30,124 bases of DNA, taken from IMG/VR virus record IMGVR_UViG_3300024326_000869, positions 1 to 30,124 of that record; one strand, 5' to 3'. The notes beneath the pieces were generated by a model. It saw nothing but the letters and a program-made list of their open reading frames with translations, made no database searches and was not told the origin of the DNA. This stretch comes from a virus. Both the position numbers and the translations under genes were made by a program. Shown here one piece after another: positions 7,726 to 15,641 of the stretch. Within the stretch, counting starts at the first letter, position 1, and each line of letters opens with the position of its first letter.

Positions 7726-8319
7726 ATGAATAATATGAAACATGTTGGTAGAATGGCTAACAATCAAAGAAAAATCATAGTAGCATACAGAGTTGTTCCG
7801 GCTGAACCAGAAAACTGTATTGTAGTTACTACAGAGAACTTAATGGCCGAAGAACATGATGCGCTTATGAAGTTAGTGGAATCAGATGCAGGTCAAAACG
7901 AAGAGCATTTAGCAAACGCAATGGCTAGAACTAGACTACCTGATGGAAAAGTGATGTTAAGTGCATTTCACACTACAGGTAAAATGGTTAAAGTTAAAAC
8001 TGCTGATGTTGAAATGACACCTAATTCAAAAACTGTTATACGCTTGTCTGAGTTGAATGCAGTAATTGCAGAACAAAGAGGTGTAACAGTTAACGACTTA
8101 GCAGTTCCAGGTAACAAAGAAACAGAAACTCCGTCAACATCAACGGCAACTGTAAGCCCAACAGAGCCTGCAGGAGTACTTACCGACGAAGATCTTGCGG
8201 CACAATACAGATCTCAGGCTGATGCAATGTTTAAGGAAGCTAAACAATTACGCGAACAAGCTGAACAACTAGTACCTACAAAAAAGAAAGTTAAAGCAAA
8301 GTCTGAAGAAAGTGCCTGA
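7726..8319 (+). CDS. Conserved phage protein of unknown function (197 aa)
   Basis: I chose the ATG at 7726 because an AGGAGA at 7714-7719 precedes it; an in-frame start 39 nt upstream lies inside the previous gene. The N-terminus (MKHVGRMANNQRKI) and the central LSELNAVIAEQRGV resemble a family I recall in marine T4-like phages. The C-terminal half is Thr/Ser/Pro-rich, then a charged helical tail rich in Lys, Glu and Gln, likely a coiled coil. It has no enzyme motif. It overlaps the next gene by 8 nt. A structural or assembly role is plausible from its neighbours only. Confidence 0.6.
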   Translation: MNNMKHVGRMANNQRKIIVAYRVVPAEPENCIVVTTENLMAEEHDALMKLVESDAGQNEEHLANAMARTRLPDGKVMLSAFHTTGKMVKVKTADVEMTPNSKTVIRLSELNAVIAEQRGVTVNDLAVPGNKETETPSTSTATVSPTEPAGVLTDEDLAAQYRSQADAMFKEAKQLREQAEQLVPTKKKVKAKSEESA

Positions 8320-8626
8320 TAAACTGCCACCTAGCATTGTAGAGCAATGGCCAGAAGTACTCAAAGACATAGAGATTAAAGCAGTACCTGCAGAATATCT
8401 AAAAGCTGTTAATGTAACTTTTACAGATGGTAAGGTTTGGATGATAGACGTACATGAAGGTCTTACAGATGATGACCAATCTGAGATGCCTATAGAAGAT
8501 GCTCTAGAAGAGTTCTTTGCAGAATATAATGATACTATAGTGCAAGTAGAATTTCAACTCGATGCTCCTGCTCTAATTTCTGATATAAAATCAAGAACAA
8601 AAACTTTTATGAAGAAACGTAAGTAA
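8312..8626 (+). CDS. Conserved phage protein of unknown function (104 aa), GTG start
   Basis: The GTG start overlaps the previous gene and gives the N-terminus MPDKLPPSIVEQWPEVLKDI, which I recall as the typical start of this family in marine T4-like phages. The protein is acidic, alternates strands and helices, and ends in a Lys/Arg-rich tail (KTFMKKRK). There is no known function and no membrane or catalytic motif. It is followed by a late-promoter-like box before the tail-fibre gene. Confidence 0.6.
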   Translation: MPDKLPPSIVEQWPEVLKDIEIKAVPAEYLKAVNVTFTDGKVWMIDVHEGLTDDDQSEMPIEDALEEFFAEYNDTIVQVEFQLDAPALISDIKSRTKTFMKKRK

Positions 8627-8638
8627 TATCAGTAATTA

Positions 8639-8654
8639 GATAAATATATATAAT
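8639..8654 (+). promoter_or_regulatory. Late-promoter-like site before the tail-fibre gene
   Basis: GATAAATA (8639-8646) followed closely by TATAAT (8649-8654) lies 33 nt before the tail-fibre ATG, with CAGGAG in between as ribosome-binding site. A late box ahead of a structural gene is what T4-like phages show. Confidence 0.6.
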
Positions 8655-8678
8655 AAGTAGAACCAGGAGTTAAAAATA

Positions 8679-10166
8679 ATGGCATTACGTCTAAGAAGAG
8701 GAACCGATGCAGAACGTCAGCTCGTCACACCTGTAGAAGGCGAGTTAGTGTATGTTACAGATACAAAATCTTTATATGTAGGCGACGGCGAGACACAAGG
8801 CGGAATACTTGTTGCTTCCTCCGGTGACGTTTCTAACACTATTTTTGGTTTACTAGACACAAACTTACAAAATCTAAAACAAGGCGATTTACTAGTATAT
8901 AATGCCGCAACAGGTGATTTTACAAATAGTCAGTCTGCATTAAATATAGAAGATTTAATAGATGTAATATTTACAGGTGAATCGTCAGGTGATCTACTTG
9001 CTTATGATGGCGTAAGTTGGTCCAATCGAGATTCATCAGACCTTATCACATCTACCGTAAATGGGTTACAAGTAAGTGACATAGGCGGAGTTATCTATAA
9101 CGGTTCACCAAAAAATGGAGATGCATTAATCCACGATGGAGGAGTATGGAGTAACAGACCGTTATCATCCTTTGCAGATAAAATTCTAAAGGCTCGCGGT
9201 TCGTACGAATTAACAATTATAGGAACAGATAGTTCTATCTTAGTAGACCCAGTTAACAATACATTAAGAGGCAATCTACAAGGCGATTTATATGATATAT
9301 TAGGTAATCTTATCGTAGACGAGTTTGCTAAAACTGCTCTAGTAGATGTTCGAGATCCTACTAATACATATACTGTACTTGATAATTTTACTGGTGATCT
9401 AAGACGTGGTGAAAACGGTCAAACTATTATACAGGGCGGCACTAACCCAGTATTTATTGGTAATGTAGATGGTTCTGTAAAGGGAACTATTGTTGGCCCA
9501 GATTTACAAATTCTTTTAAATCACGATAGTGGTACGCTGTTTGGTGATGTCGTAGGTAGTGTTTATAGTTCAGACAGTAGTTTAATTATCGACGGTGAAA
9601 CAGGTATACTATCAGCTAATATTATTAATGCTTCTGTACTTACAGCTAGCTTGGCTGACCCATTCACGGGTGAGGTAAAAGACATTGAATTTGTATCTGC
9701 AGAAAACAATGAAGTAAATTTAAGACTATTTAGAAAAGAACCAGTTGCAGACGCAACACAAACAGATATTGGTGCAATATTCTTTGATGGTGTAGACAAA
9801 AACGACGGAGACTTCCAAAGTACCGGATCTTATATCTATTCAACAGCACAGCAAAACGGTACAGATCCATATCTAAAAACAAAAATTAGCATGGGTACTA
9901 TTGACGGTGCTGGTAATCCTACTTCAGACAACAACTTTACTGTTACTTGGGAAGGCAATTTTGGTGTAGGTACAGACGATCCTAGCACCAAACTTGACGT
10001 TAACGGAGATATTAAAGCTGAAGGCTCAATTACTCCGGGAGTATATGCAGACGATGCAGCTCGTGATGCAGCTATTACTGCTCCAGCAGCAGGTATGATG
10101 GTGTTTAATACAACAGGTGCTAAATTCCAAGGCTATGACGGAACTGCGTGGGTTAACTTAAACTAA
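8679..10166 (+). CDS. Tail fibre-like virion structural protein
   Basis: The 495-aa protein begins with ALRLRRGTDAERQ and VYVTDTKSLYVGDGE (about 25-39), the N-terminal attachment module found in many marine phage fibres and similar to the Mtd N-terminal domain. Three short repeats follow (about 69-83, 104-117, 147-160) of the form GDLLxYDGxxWSNR. Then come several Gly/Asp-rich units (around GNVDGSVKG and GDVVGSVYSSD) typical of beta-helical shafts. The C-terminus holds GVGTDDPSTKLDVNGDI and ends with FQGYDGTAWVNLN, a common fibre tip. No C-terminal chaperone/peptidase domain is seen. It would act in host recognition at the virion surface. A short intergenic region with a promoter-like box separates it from the desaturase operon. 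Confidence 0.8.
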   Translation: MALRLRRGTDAERQLVTPVEGELVYVTDTKSLYVGDGETQGGILVASSGDVSNTIFGLLDTNLQNLKQGDLLVYNAATGDFTNSQSALNIEDLIDVIFTGESSGDLLAYDGVSWSNRDSSDLITSTVNGLQVSDIGGVIYNGSPKNGDALIHDGGVWSNRPLSSFADKILKARGSYELTIIGTDSSILVDPVNNTLRGNLQGDLYDILGNLIVDEFAKTALVDVRDPTNTYTVLDNFTGDLRRGENGQTIIQGGTNPVFIGNVDGSVKGTIVGPDLQILLNHDSGTLFGDVVGSVYSSDSSLIIDGETGILSANIINASVLTASLADPFTGEVKDIEFVSAENNEVNLRLFRKEPVADATQTDIGAIFFDGVDKNDGDFQSTGSYIYSTAQQNGTDPYLKTKISMGTIDGAGNPTSDNNFTVTWEGNFGVGTDDPSTKLDVNGDIKAEGSITPGVYADDAARDAAITAPAAGMMVFNTTGAKFQGYDGTAWVNLN

Positions 10167-10208
10167 GTTATAGCTAAACCATTATAATTAACATTGCTCC
10201 TTTATATT

Positions 10209-10226
10209 AATAAATAACATATAAAC
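10209..10226 (+). promoter_or_regulatory. Late-promoter-like site before the desaturase operon
   Basis: AATAAATA (10209-10216) then ATATAAA and CTGGAG lead into the ATG at 10237. It is a weaker copy of the motif at 1273, 7437 and 8639 and is the only candidate promoter for the 3.3-kb coupled operon. Confidence 0.4.
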
Positions 10227-10236
10227 TGGAGCCGTT

Positions 10237-10983
10237 ATGAACCATAATACTGTTGTAAGATCTCTTCAAATTTTAACTCATTTACTTACATTATATGGCA
10301 TTTATTATAGTGCGGTTAATAGTGCATGGTCATTACTATGGTTAAGCGTAGTTGTCTATTGGATAATCGGAGTTCTCGGTATAAACATCGGGTTCCATAG
10401 ACTAATATCACATCGCAGTTTTGAAACATATAAACCTATAGAATATTTTTTAGCGATAATTGGCTGTATAACGTCTATAGGAAGTCCACTTGCATGGAGT
10501 GTTCTTCATAGGCACCATCACGGACACGCAGAAAAAGAAACAGATGTGCATAGTCCATATCATCTTGGTTGGTTTAAAGCATGGTTTGGTTTGTGGGAAG
10601 TTCCCCATATAAGCCCTAAACTATCTAGAGACTTACGTAAAATAAAATTTTACCGTTTAACACACAAATATTATTTGCATATCATTTCTTTATACGTGCT
10701 AATACTTGCACTAATTAATCCATTATATATTGTATATGTATATGCTATTCCAGCTGTTTTAGTTTTACATAGCACAAGTGCAATTATTGTAATAGCACAT
10801 ATGCATGGCTACAAAACCCACGATATTGATGACGAAAGTCGTAATAGTTGGATAGCGAGTTTAATTACACTAGGTGAAGGTTGGCACAATAATCATCATG
10901 CTAACAGTAAAGCATGGAACAATCAAGAACGTTGGTGGGAATTAGATCCGCCTGCGTGGATAATTAGAGCCATAAAAAAATGA
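10237..10983 (+). CDS. Membrane fatty-acid desaturase, paralog 1
   Basis: All three histidine boxes of the acyl-CoA/acyl-lipid delta-9 desaturase family are present: HRLISH (54-59), HRHHH (91-95) and HNNHH (217-221). Hydrophobic segments lie around 8-50, 69-90 and 145-190. The boxes bind two irons that insert a double bond into an acyl chain, using O2 and electrons from a carrier. Length (248 aa) is near the short bacterial type. It overlaps its paralog by an ATGA and is the first of five coupled genes. No ferredoxin or cytochrome b5 partner is seen, so the host would have to supply electrons. Confidence 0.9.
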   Translation: MNHNTVVRSLQILTHLLTLYGIYYSAVNSAWSLLWLSVVVYWIIGVLGINIGFHRLISHRSFETYKPIEYFLAIIGCITSIGSPLAWSVLHRHHHGHAEKETDVHSPYHLGWFKAWFGLWEVPHISPKLSRDLRKIKFYRLTHKYYLHIISLYVLILALINPLYIVYVYAIPAVLVLHSTSAIIVIAHMHGYKTHDIDDESRNSWIASLITLGEGWHNNHHANSKAWNNQERWWELDPPAWIIRAIKK

Positions 10984-11726
10984 ATTACGGAACAAAAGTA
11001 CAACTACTTACATTAATTAACCACATAGTATTAGCAGTTGGGATATACTATACTCACAACTGGTCACTATTATATTTAGGATTAGTAATGTATTTGTTTG
11101 TAGGTTTGTTTGCAGCAAATATATCTATGCATAGATATTTGTCTCACAGAAGTTTTGAAACTGGACCATTGCGTGATAAGTTTTTAAAATATGTAAGTGT
11201 ACTTGCATGTTTTGGGAGTCCTTTAAGTTGGGCTGCGCTACATCGACATCACCACAAAACTAGTGACACTGAAAAAGATATACAGAATCCAAAAGAAATT
11301 GGTGCTGTAAGAAGCTGGAGTAGTTTGTACCCAGAAGCAAACATCAGCCCTAGATTAGTAAGCGATATGCTAAGAGATAAGGATGTTAAATTTATACACA
11401 ACAACTATTTTAAAATAATTGTAGGTATTTACATAGTATTAGCATTAGTTGAGCCTATGATTTTAATATGGGGATTTATATTTCCAGCGGTTTTAAGTTT
11501 TCATGGCGCTGCTGCAATTGGAGTAATTCCTCACTATAGTTGGGCGGGATATAAAGTAGTTGACTCAAATGACGACAGCGTTAACAGTCCGTTAGCATGT
11601 TTATTAAGTTTAGGCGAAGGGTGGCACAACTATCATCATTACAAATCTTCTGATCATAGACATGGTCACAAATGGTGGGAATTAGATCCTAGTGCCTGGA
11701 TAATTGAAAGGATATTTATAAAATGA
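10980..11726 (+). CDS. Membrane fatty-acid desaturase, paralog 2
   Basis: This is a tandem paralog of the preceding gene, with identical length (248 aa) and all histidine boxes intact: HRYLSH (51-56), HRHHH (88-92) and HNYHH (216-220). Both proteins also share a WWELDP block near the C-terminus. The two clearly diverge elsewhere, so this is an old duplication or separate acquisition rather than a recent copy, and they may act at different positions or on different chains. The start and stop both overlap neighbours (ATGA). Acting on membrane lipids or on a pathway-specific acyl group are both possible; the diiron gene downstream makes the second worth considering. Confidence 0.9.
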   Translation: MNYGTKVQLLTLINHIVLAVGIYYTHNWSLLYLGLVMYLFVGLFAANISMHRYLSHRSFETGPLRDKFLKYVSVLACFGSPLSWAALHRHHHKTSDTEKDIQNPKEIGAVRSWSSLYPEANISPRLVSDMLRDKDVKFIHNNYFKIIVGIYIVLALVEPMILIWGFIFPAVLSFHGAAAIGVIPHYSWAGYKVVDSNDDSVNSPLACLLSLGEGWHNYHHYKSSDHRHGHKWWELDPSAWIIERIFIK

Positions 11727-12280
11727 CACCAGATGATTACTATATGAACTTTGCATATGTCAGTGAAAAATGGTTGTTCGAATATATGACTGAGAATTAT
11801 GCAGATTCAGACAACAAAGAATGGCTAGAGCAAATTGAAGACGAGCACAAGCATACTTTAATGTGCGAAGGTGCATTGCGTAAACAGAACGTAGACTATT
11901 ACAAAGATACAAGTAAAAGCATAGAACATGCAATATACGGAGAGCTAGGTAAATTTTATCCTAGCAACGATGAAGAATTTAGTGCATTAAGTTGGATTGT
12001 AGAAAAACGTGCATTGTTTTTATATCGCTATTATATGCGCAATGGCAATAACGAACTTTATAAAAAAATTACACAAGGTATTATTGACGATGAAATGAAA
12101 CATGTTGGATTTCATAACGAAGAAATTACGCCATCGCACGAACGTATACGAGATATTGACAAAGCTATATTCACTGCATTTAACGAAACATATGGACGTA
12201 AAGGTATGTTTGGACAAGAGTTCTGGGAAGATCTTTTTACAGGCAAATTAAAGGAAAAGGTAAATGTCAAACTACCTTGA
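11723..12280 (+). CDS. Ferritin-like diiron protein (possible oxygenase)
   Basis: This 185-aa all-helical protein carries two ExxH motifs, Glu39-Asp-Glu-His42 and Glu124-Met-Lys-His127, with a further candidate ligand Glu94. That fits the four-helix-bundle diiron carboxylate pattern of ferritin-like proteins. Relatives include rubrerythrin, iron stores and diiron oxygenases such as N-oxygenases; the sequence does not choose between them. It lacks a rubredoxin domain. Its start overlaps a desaturase and its end overlaps a 2OG-oxygenase-like gene by 17 nt, so an oxygen-activating role in the same pathway is more attractive than iron storage. That is inference from context. Confidence 0.65.
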   Translation: MTPDDYYMNFAYVSEKWLFEYMTENYADSDNKEWLEQIEDEHKHTLMCEGALRKQNVDYYKDTSKSIEHAIYGELGKFYPSNDEEFSALSWIVEKRALFLYRYYMRNGNNELYKKITQGIIDDEMKHVGFHNEEITPSHERIRDIDKAIFTAFNETYGRKGMFGQEFWEDLFTGKLKEKVNVKLP

Positions 12281-13028
12281 TTATGTAAGTAATACAAGTT
12301 GGGTAGATATAACACCAATGTTTTCTAAATGTCCTGTAGATCAAATTATGCAGGAAATACATTCTGTTGAAAGTATGTTTTTAGAAGAACGTGATCCTGA
12401 ACAATATAAAGAAATGCAAGAAAAAGGTGCTGTCGGAATAGGCGAACACTTTGACAATCAGAAAAGTTGGGAAGCCGTAACTTTGTTTAGCAGCACAGGC
12501 GATTATAAAGATATTCTTACACAAGGGATACTTCCTAATCAAGATCTTAAAACATACATGGAAAGTTTTAGAAACTTACGTAATCATAAATGGACCCAAT
12601 TAGCTGATTTAATGCCAAATACTGTTTCATGGATTAAACAAGAAATAGGACAGTATATGCAGTTTAGTTATATTAAAATTGCTAAACTAGGTCCAGACGG
12701 TGACGTTCCTGTACATACAGATGTGCCTCACGAAGACTTCGATTTTTTAAATACACAAAATACATATAACATGCTTAACAGTTTTTTAGTAGAACTAAAC
12801 TTTCCCGAAGGTGTTACAGCATGGCATGATGGTGTTGAATTACCATATCAGCAAGGATCTGTAATATTTTGCAATCAAAGCAAGTCACACGGTACTACTA
12901 ATAAAGGTATTGAAACTAGATACAATCTTAGAATACAAGGATTACATAATAAAAGATTTAGAGAAGTTCTAATGAAGTCTGCTAAAGACTTTACTATGTA
13001 TCCAAACTCTAGTAAACAGTTTTTATGA
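12264..13028 (+). CDS. Aspartyl/asparaginyl beta-hydroxylase-like 2OG oxygenase
   Basis: The 254-aa protein has VPVHTDVPHEDF with His151 and Asp153, followed by His209 in NQSKSHGTTNKG and Arg219/Arg223 in ETRYNLRIQG. This is the HxD...H...R arrangement of the aspartyl/asparaginyl hydroxylase branch of 2OG/Fe(II) enzymes. These hydroxylate Asp/Asn side chains in proteins or free amino acids and related substrates. The N-terminal 130 residues are of unknown role. It starts within the ferritin-like gene after an AAAGGAAAAGG ribosome-binding site and ends in an ATGA overlap. The substrate is unknown. Confidence 0.75.
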   Translation: MSNYLDYVSNTSWVDITPMFSKCPVDQIMQEIHSVESMFLEERDPEQYKEMQEKGAVGIGEHFDNQKSWEAVTLFSSTGDYKDILTQGILPNQDLKTYMESFRNLRNHKWTQLADLMPNTVSWIKQEIGQYMQFSYIKIAKLGPDGDVPVHTDVPHEDFDFLNTQNTYNMLNSFLVELNFPEGVTAWHDGVELPYQQGSVIFCNQSKSHGTTNKGIETRYNLRIQGLHNKRFREVLMKSAKDFTMYPNSSKQFL

Positions 13029-13591
13029 ACAAGTACAACTTTAAAAATGTCACTATAGATCAATATTATCAAATTAAAGATGACGTTGAATTTTTAATGT
13101 CACAAATGCAAGATGATAAGTTATCAGCAAATTATACATATGATAATTTTTTTAAAGACGACCCGTTGTTTATAAGTATTATTTACAAATACAATCAGCC
13201 ATTTGAAGTAAGCACTATAATAAAAAGAGATATGTTTAATGGCGGCGGGCGAGTATTAAACAGATTAATGGTAAGCCCTTTATTGCGGGAAAAGCATACA
13301 GCAGTAGGTATTCCTGAGACTACATTAACAATGTTAAAGAGTCAAATTGAATTTGCTAAAGAGCACTTTGACTTTGCGTTTATAAGTCGACAGTTTAATA
13401 CATACAGATTCTGTAAACGCTTTGCACAAGATGCTAATAACTTTTTAGATTCTAAATGGTTATACGAAAAAGATCGTTTTTTAGTATGCAACGATAAGAA
13501 CCCGAACAGTAGTTGTTGGCAAAATATAGCATGGACTAACTTTAAAGGCCTTGATACCTTTCCTTTACAAGCTCAGTCATCTTTCCACTAA
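13025..13591 (+). CDS. GNAT-like N-acyltransferase fold protein
   Basis: This 188-aa protein has the feel of a GNAT acyltransferase. A strand-turn GGGRVLNRLMVSP (about 73-85) is followed by a helix TLTMLKSQIEFAK and a strand FAFISRQFN, as in the acetyl-CoA-binding core. The canonical Q/RxxGxG/A pyrophosphate loop is not clear, so activity is uncertain. I recall similar proteins in marine phages annotated only as hypothetical. It is the last gene of the + strand operon. Its 3' end overlaps the convergent aminotransferase gene by 50 bp, an unusual stop-to-stop overlap with no obvious terminator. Confidence 0.45.
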   Translation: MNKYNFKNVTIDQYYQIKDDVEFLMSQMQDDKLSANYTYDNFFKDDPLFISIIYKYNQPFEVSTIIKRDMFNGGGRVLNRLMVSPLLREKHTAVGIPETTLTMLKSQIEFAKEHFDFAFISRQFNTYRFCKRFAQDANNFLDSKWLYEKDRFLVCNDKNPNSSCWQNIAWTNFKGLDTFPLQAQSSFH

Positions 13592-14378
13592 GACATTCGG
13601 ATTCGCTCATAAAGATTAAATCAGTAGGTGTATCGGTACATTGTAGTTGTAGTTCTCTATAATTATTCCACAAATAATCATTAGGATACTTCTTCATCAA
13701 CATAGTGGCAAGCGTCATATTACCAATAGGCAAGTATGCTACATCATTTAATAATCCTTTATCTATTACATATTCTTTAGAATACCATAGGCCTAGTCTA
13801 TTGAGTGCCAATCCAAAGTTTTTAGAAAAACTAAAAAATATATTAGTTACACTTTTAGGTATTTTAAATTCGACGGGCTTGCTAGCACCATAATATGCAC
13901 AATCTAACCAACATTCGATATCTTCTTGATGACACTTTTCTAATAGTTGATGTTGTAATTCATGTACTTTACCATCTCTACAGAACGGTACACTAGTTAC
14001 AAACACGCAGTTGTCTGTTAGATCTTTAACAGTGTTAACCCAAACAATTTCAATACCGTACTTCTTTGCAATAAAAGGATACCATCTGTATTCGTTTTCA
14101 ACCAATGCAAGTTTTTTATTTGTATGGGATAATGCTATTAAACACTGCGTTATAGCTTCTGTACTGCCGTTTACAGCATATTTTCCAAAGTTTGGTAGTT
14201 TGATGCCGACCCAAGTTTCGAATGTGCTGTAGAAGCTGTCTATTGCTTTAAATCGTGTTTTTATATCCCAATCTTGATCAAAATAGAAGTACTCTCCCAT
14301 AGGAAAATTCATAATATCATTATGTATTTCTGGAGGTCTAAAAGGTACAATCACATCTTTAATATTTCTTATACGCAT
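13542..14378 (-). CDS. PLP-dependent aminotransferase (fold type I), short
   Basis: NGSTEA (70-75) forms the phosphate-binding turn and ENEYRWY (94-100) could supply the ring-stacking aromatic. WLDCAYYG contains Asp159, and SFSKNFGL contains the likely Schiff-base Lys186 followed by Arg194. This order is that of class I/II aminotransferases. The protein is only 278 aa, about 100 shorter than usual, with most of the C-terminal small domain missing, although the catalytic core is complete. It is the last gene of the long - strand cluster and joins the upstream oxygenase through a TAATG overlap. It may supply or remove the amine handled by the amidinotransferases; this is inference. Confidence 0.75.
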   Translation of the reverse strand: MRIRNIKDVIVPFRPPEIHNDIMNFPMGEYFYFDQDWDIKTRFKAIDSFYSTFETWVGIKLPNFGKYAVNGSTEAITQCLIALSHTNKKLALVENEYRWYPFIAKKYGIEIVWVNTVKDLTDNCVFVTSVPFCRDGKVHELQHQLLEKCHQEDIECWLDCAYYGASKPVEFKIPKSVTNIFFSFSKNFGLALNRLGLWYSKEYVIDKGLLNDVAYLPIGNMTLATMLMKKYPNDYLWNNYRELQLQCTDTPTDLIFMSESECLSGKMTELVKERYQGL

Positions 14379-14935
14379 TACTGCTCCTTTAATAGGTTAT
14401 CACACAAATAATCAAAACTATATTTATCGTCCCAGTGAAAACTTAAAACTATCCTAGATCCAGAATTTTCATTAATAACTTGGTGCCATTCTGTGGCTCT
14501 AAACAATCCGCCGCAGGTTGTACTAGGATACCATCGTTCACTAACTTCATAGTTTCCTTCTTCAGAATCCCAAAACTTAACATAACTTTTGTCCCATTCG
14601 CCGTATACCGGAAAGTTTAATGCTCCAACTCTTGATTCAATATCTACATGTATAGGACCAGTTCCTGCGTCACTTTTAATAAATGCTGCATATTTAGGTG
14701 TAATAGCTAACTTATCTGTAATAGGTTTAAACCATTCAAAACGAGGGTCATTGCTGCCACAATAATGCATTTGTATGCCTCCTGGACCAATATGAAACCA
14801 TCCCTTGTCAGCTTTCATTATATCATCAACTTGCGGTTCGTTTGTATTAAACGGATTAGGTAAATTATCTAAAAGATATTGTTGGCCTAATTCAGGTGTC
14901 CAATTTAATTCTGGAAATTCCTTAAAATAAATCAT
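14378..14935 (-). CDS. 2OG/Fe(II) oxygenase-like protein
   Basis: From the ATG at 14935 (185 aa), preceded by GGAAAG, the protein has GPIHVD (His96, Asp98), His151 in RATEWHQVINENSG and Arg161 in SRIVLSFHW. This is the HxD...H...R metal and 2-oxoglutarate set. An ATG 18 nt upstream is also possible but lies deeper in the previous gene. The segment GGLFRATEW before the distal His is typical of aspartyl hydroxylase/cupin-like members. It overlaps both neighbours, one of them another 2OG oxygenase. Two adjacent but dissimilar oxygenases suggest successive oxidations. Substrate unknown. Confidence 0.7.
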   Translation of the reverse strand: MIYFKEFPELNWTPELGQQYLLDNLPNPFNTNEPQVDDIMKADKGWFHIGPGGIQMHYCGSNDPRFEWFKPITDKLAITPKYAAFIKSDAGTGPIHVDIESRVGALNFPVYGEWDKSYVKFWDSEEGNYEVSERWYPSTTCGGLFRATEWHQVINENSGSRIVLSFHWDDKYSFDYLCDNLLKEQ

Positions 14936-15641
14936 TAGTTTCTTTCCAATCACTTTCCATTATCATCCCAGTAAGTGTTACACGCATGTTCTCGCCTGCA
15001 TCAGAATCAACTCTAGTTATTCCGTGTACAACTCTTTTATTAATTAGTATTAATCTGTTTGGCTTAGGGCTAACAAACATTCCGAGACCGTAATCTATAA
15101 TAGGTTTATATTTGTCAGCTTGCTGAAACATTTCCATAGGACTGCTAGTGTTTGTATAACAGTCGTGATGCACAGTACCTTCTTCTAAAGGAAGAACTTG
15201 CTGATAGTCTACACTTCCAAGGGGGCATATAAGGAGTGTGCTATCCCAATTTATTTGCCAGTGTCTGTGTAAATAATAAGTGTAAGTTGTAAATCCTAAA
15301 TCGTTGTGCCACGGGTTTTTACTGTTGACCGGATATGCATGGCAGCGCATCGCAATTTCTATATAGTCTTTAGCAAAAGGTTTTGCTTCGGGGCATTTAT
15401 TAAGAAATTCTGTAAAGTGTTTAAACCACAGATCACTGTTGTCATTAAAAGGACCTTCAGTGAGCCAACGTTTATTATTTTTATAGTTTGCGCCGTCAGT
15501 GTAATGCCAAAATTTATCATCTGCACCTGTTTGACTCCATTTGTCAACTTGTACTTGATTCCAAATTTTATCCCAAATGTCTTGAGGTAAGAAATCATCT
15601 ATTACTAGTGCTTCTGGTGTGTTTATTACAATATTATACAT
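14922..15641 (-). CDS. 2OG/Fe(II) oxygenase-like protein (239 aa)
   Basis: WHND (His112, Asp114), His206 in KRVVHGITRVD and Arg220 in MRVTLTGMI give the facial triad and the 2-oxoglutarate-binding Arg of the prolyl-hydroxylase-type 2OG superfamily. The region between them holds a strand-rich core, with LPLEEGTVHHD near 151-160. The N-terminus (VIDDFLPQDIWDKIW) is the typical opening helix of this group. The start overlaps the amidinotransferase stop by 8 nt (ATGTATAA), so it is translated together with that gene. It is a good candidate for hydroxylating a guanidino product or a carrier, though this is inferred from the overlap alone. Confidence 0.75.
   Translation of the reverse strand: MYNIVINTPEALVIDDFLPQDIWDKIWNQVQVDKWSQTGADDKFWHYTDGANYKNNKRWLTEGPFNDNSDLWFKHFTEFLNKCPEAKPFAKDYIEIAMRCHAYPVNSKNPWHNDLGFTTYTYYLHRHWQINWDSTLLICPLGSVDYQQVLPLEEGTVHHDCYTNTSSPMEMFQQADKYKPIIDYGLGMFVSPKPNRLILINKRVVHGITRVDSDAGENMRVTLTGMIMESDWKETNDLF

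Noticed and set aside
12020-12318. Two - strand open frames opposite the ferritin-like gene
   Set aside because: No ribosome-binding site or protein-like composition; they overlap well-supported + strand genes.
15306-15598. Open frames on both strands inside the 239-aa oxygenase gene
   Set aside because: Out-of-frame shadows of a gene with clear catalytic motifs.
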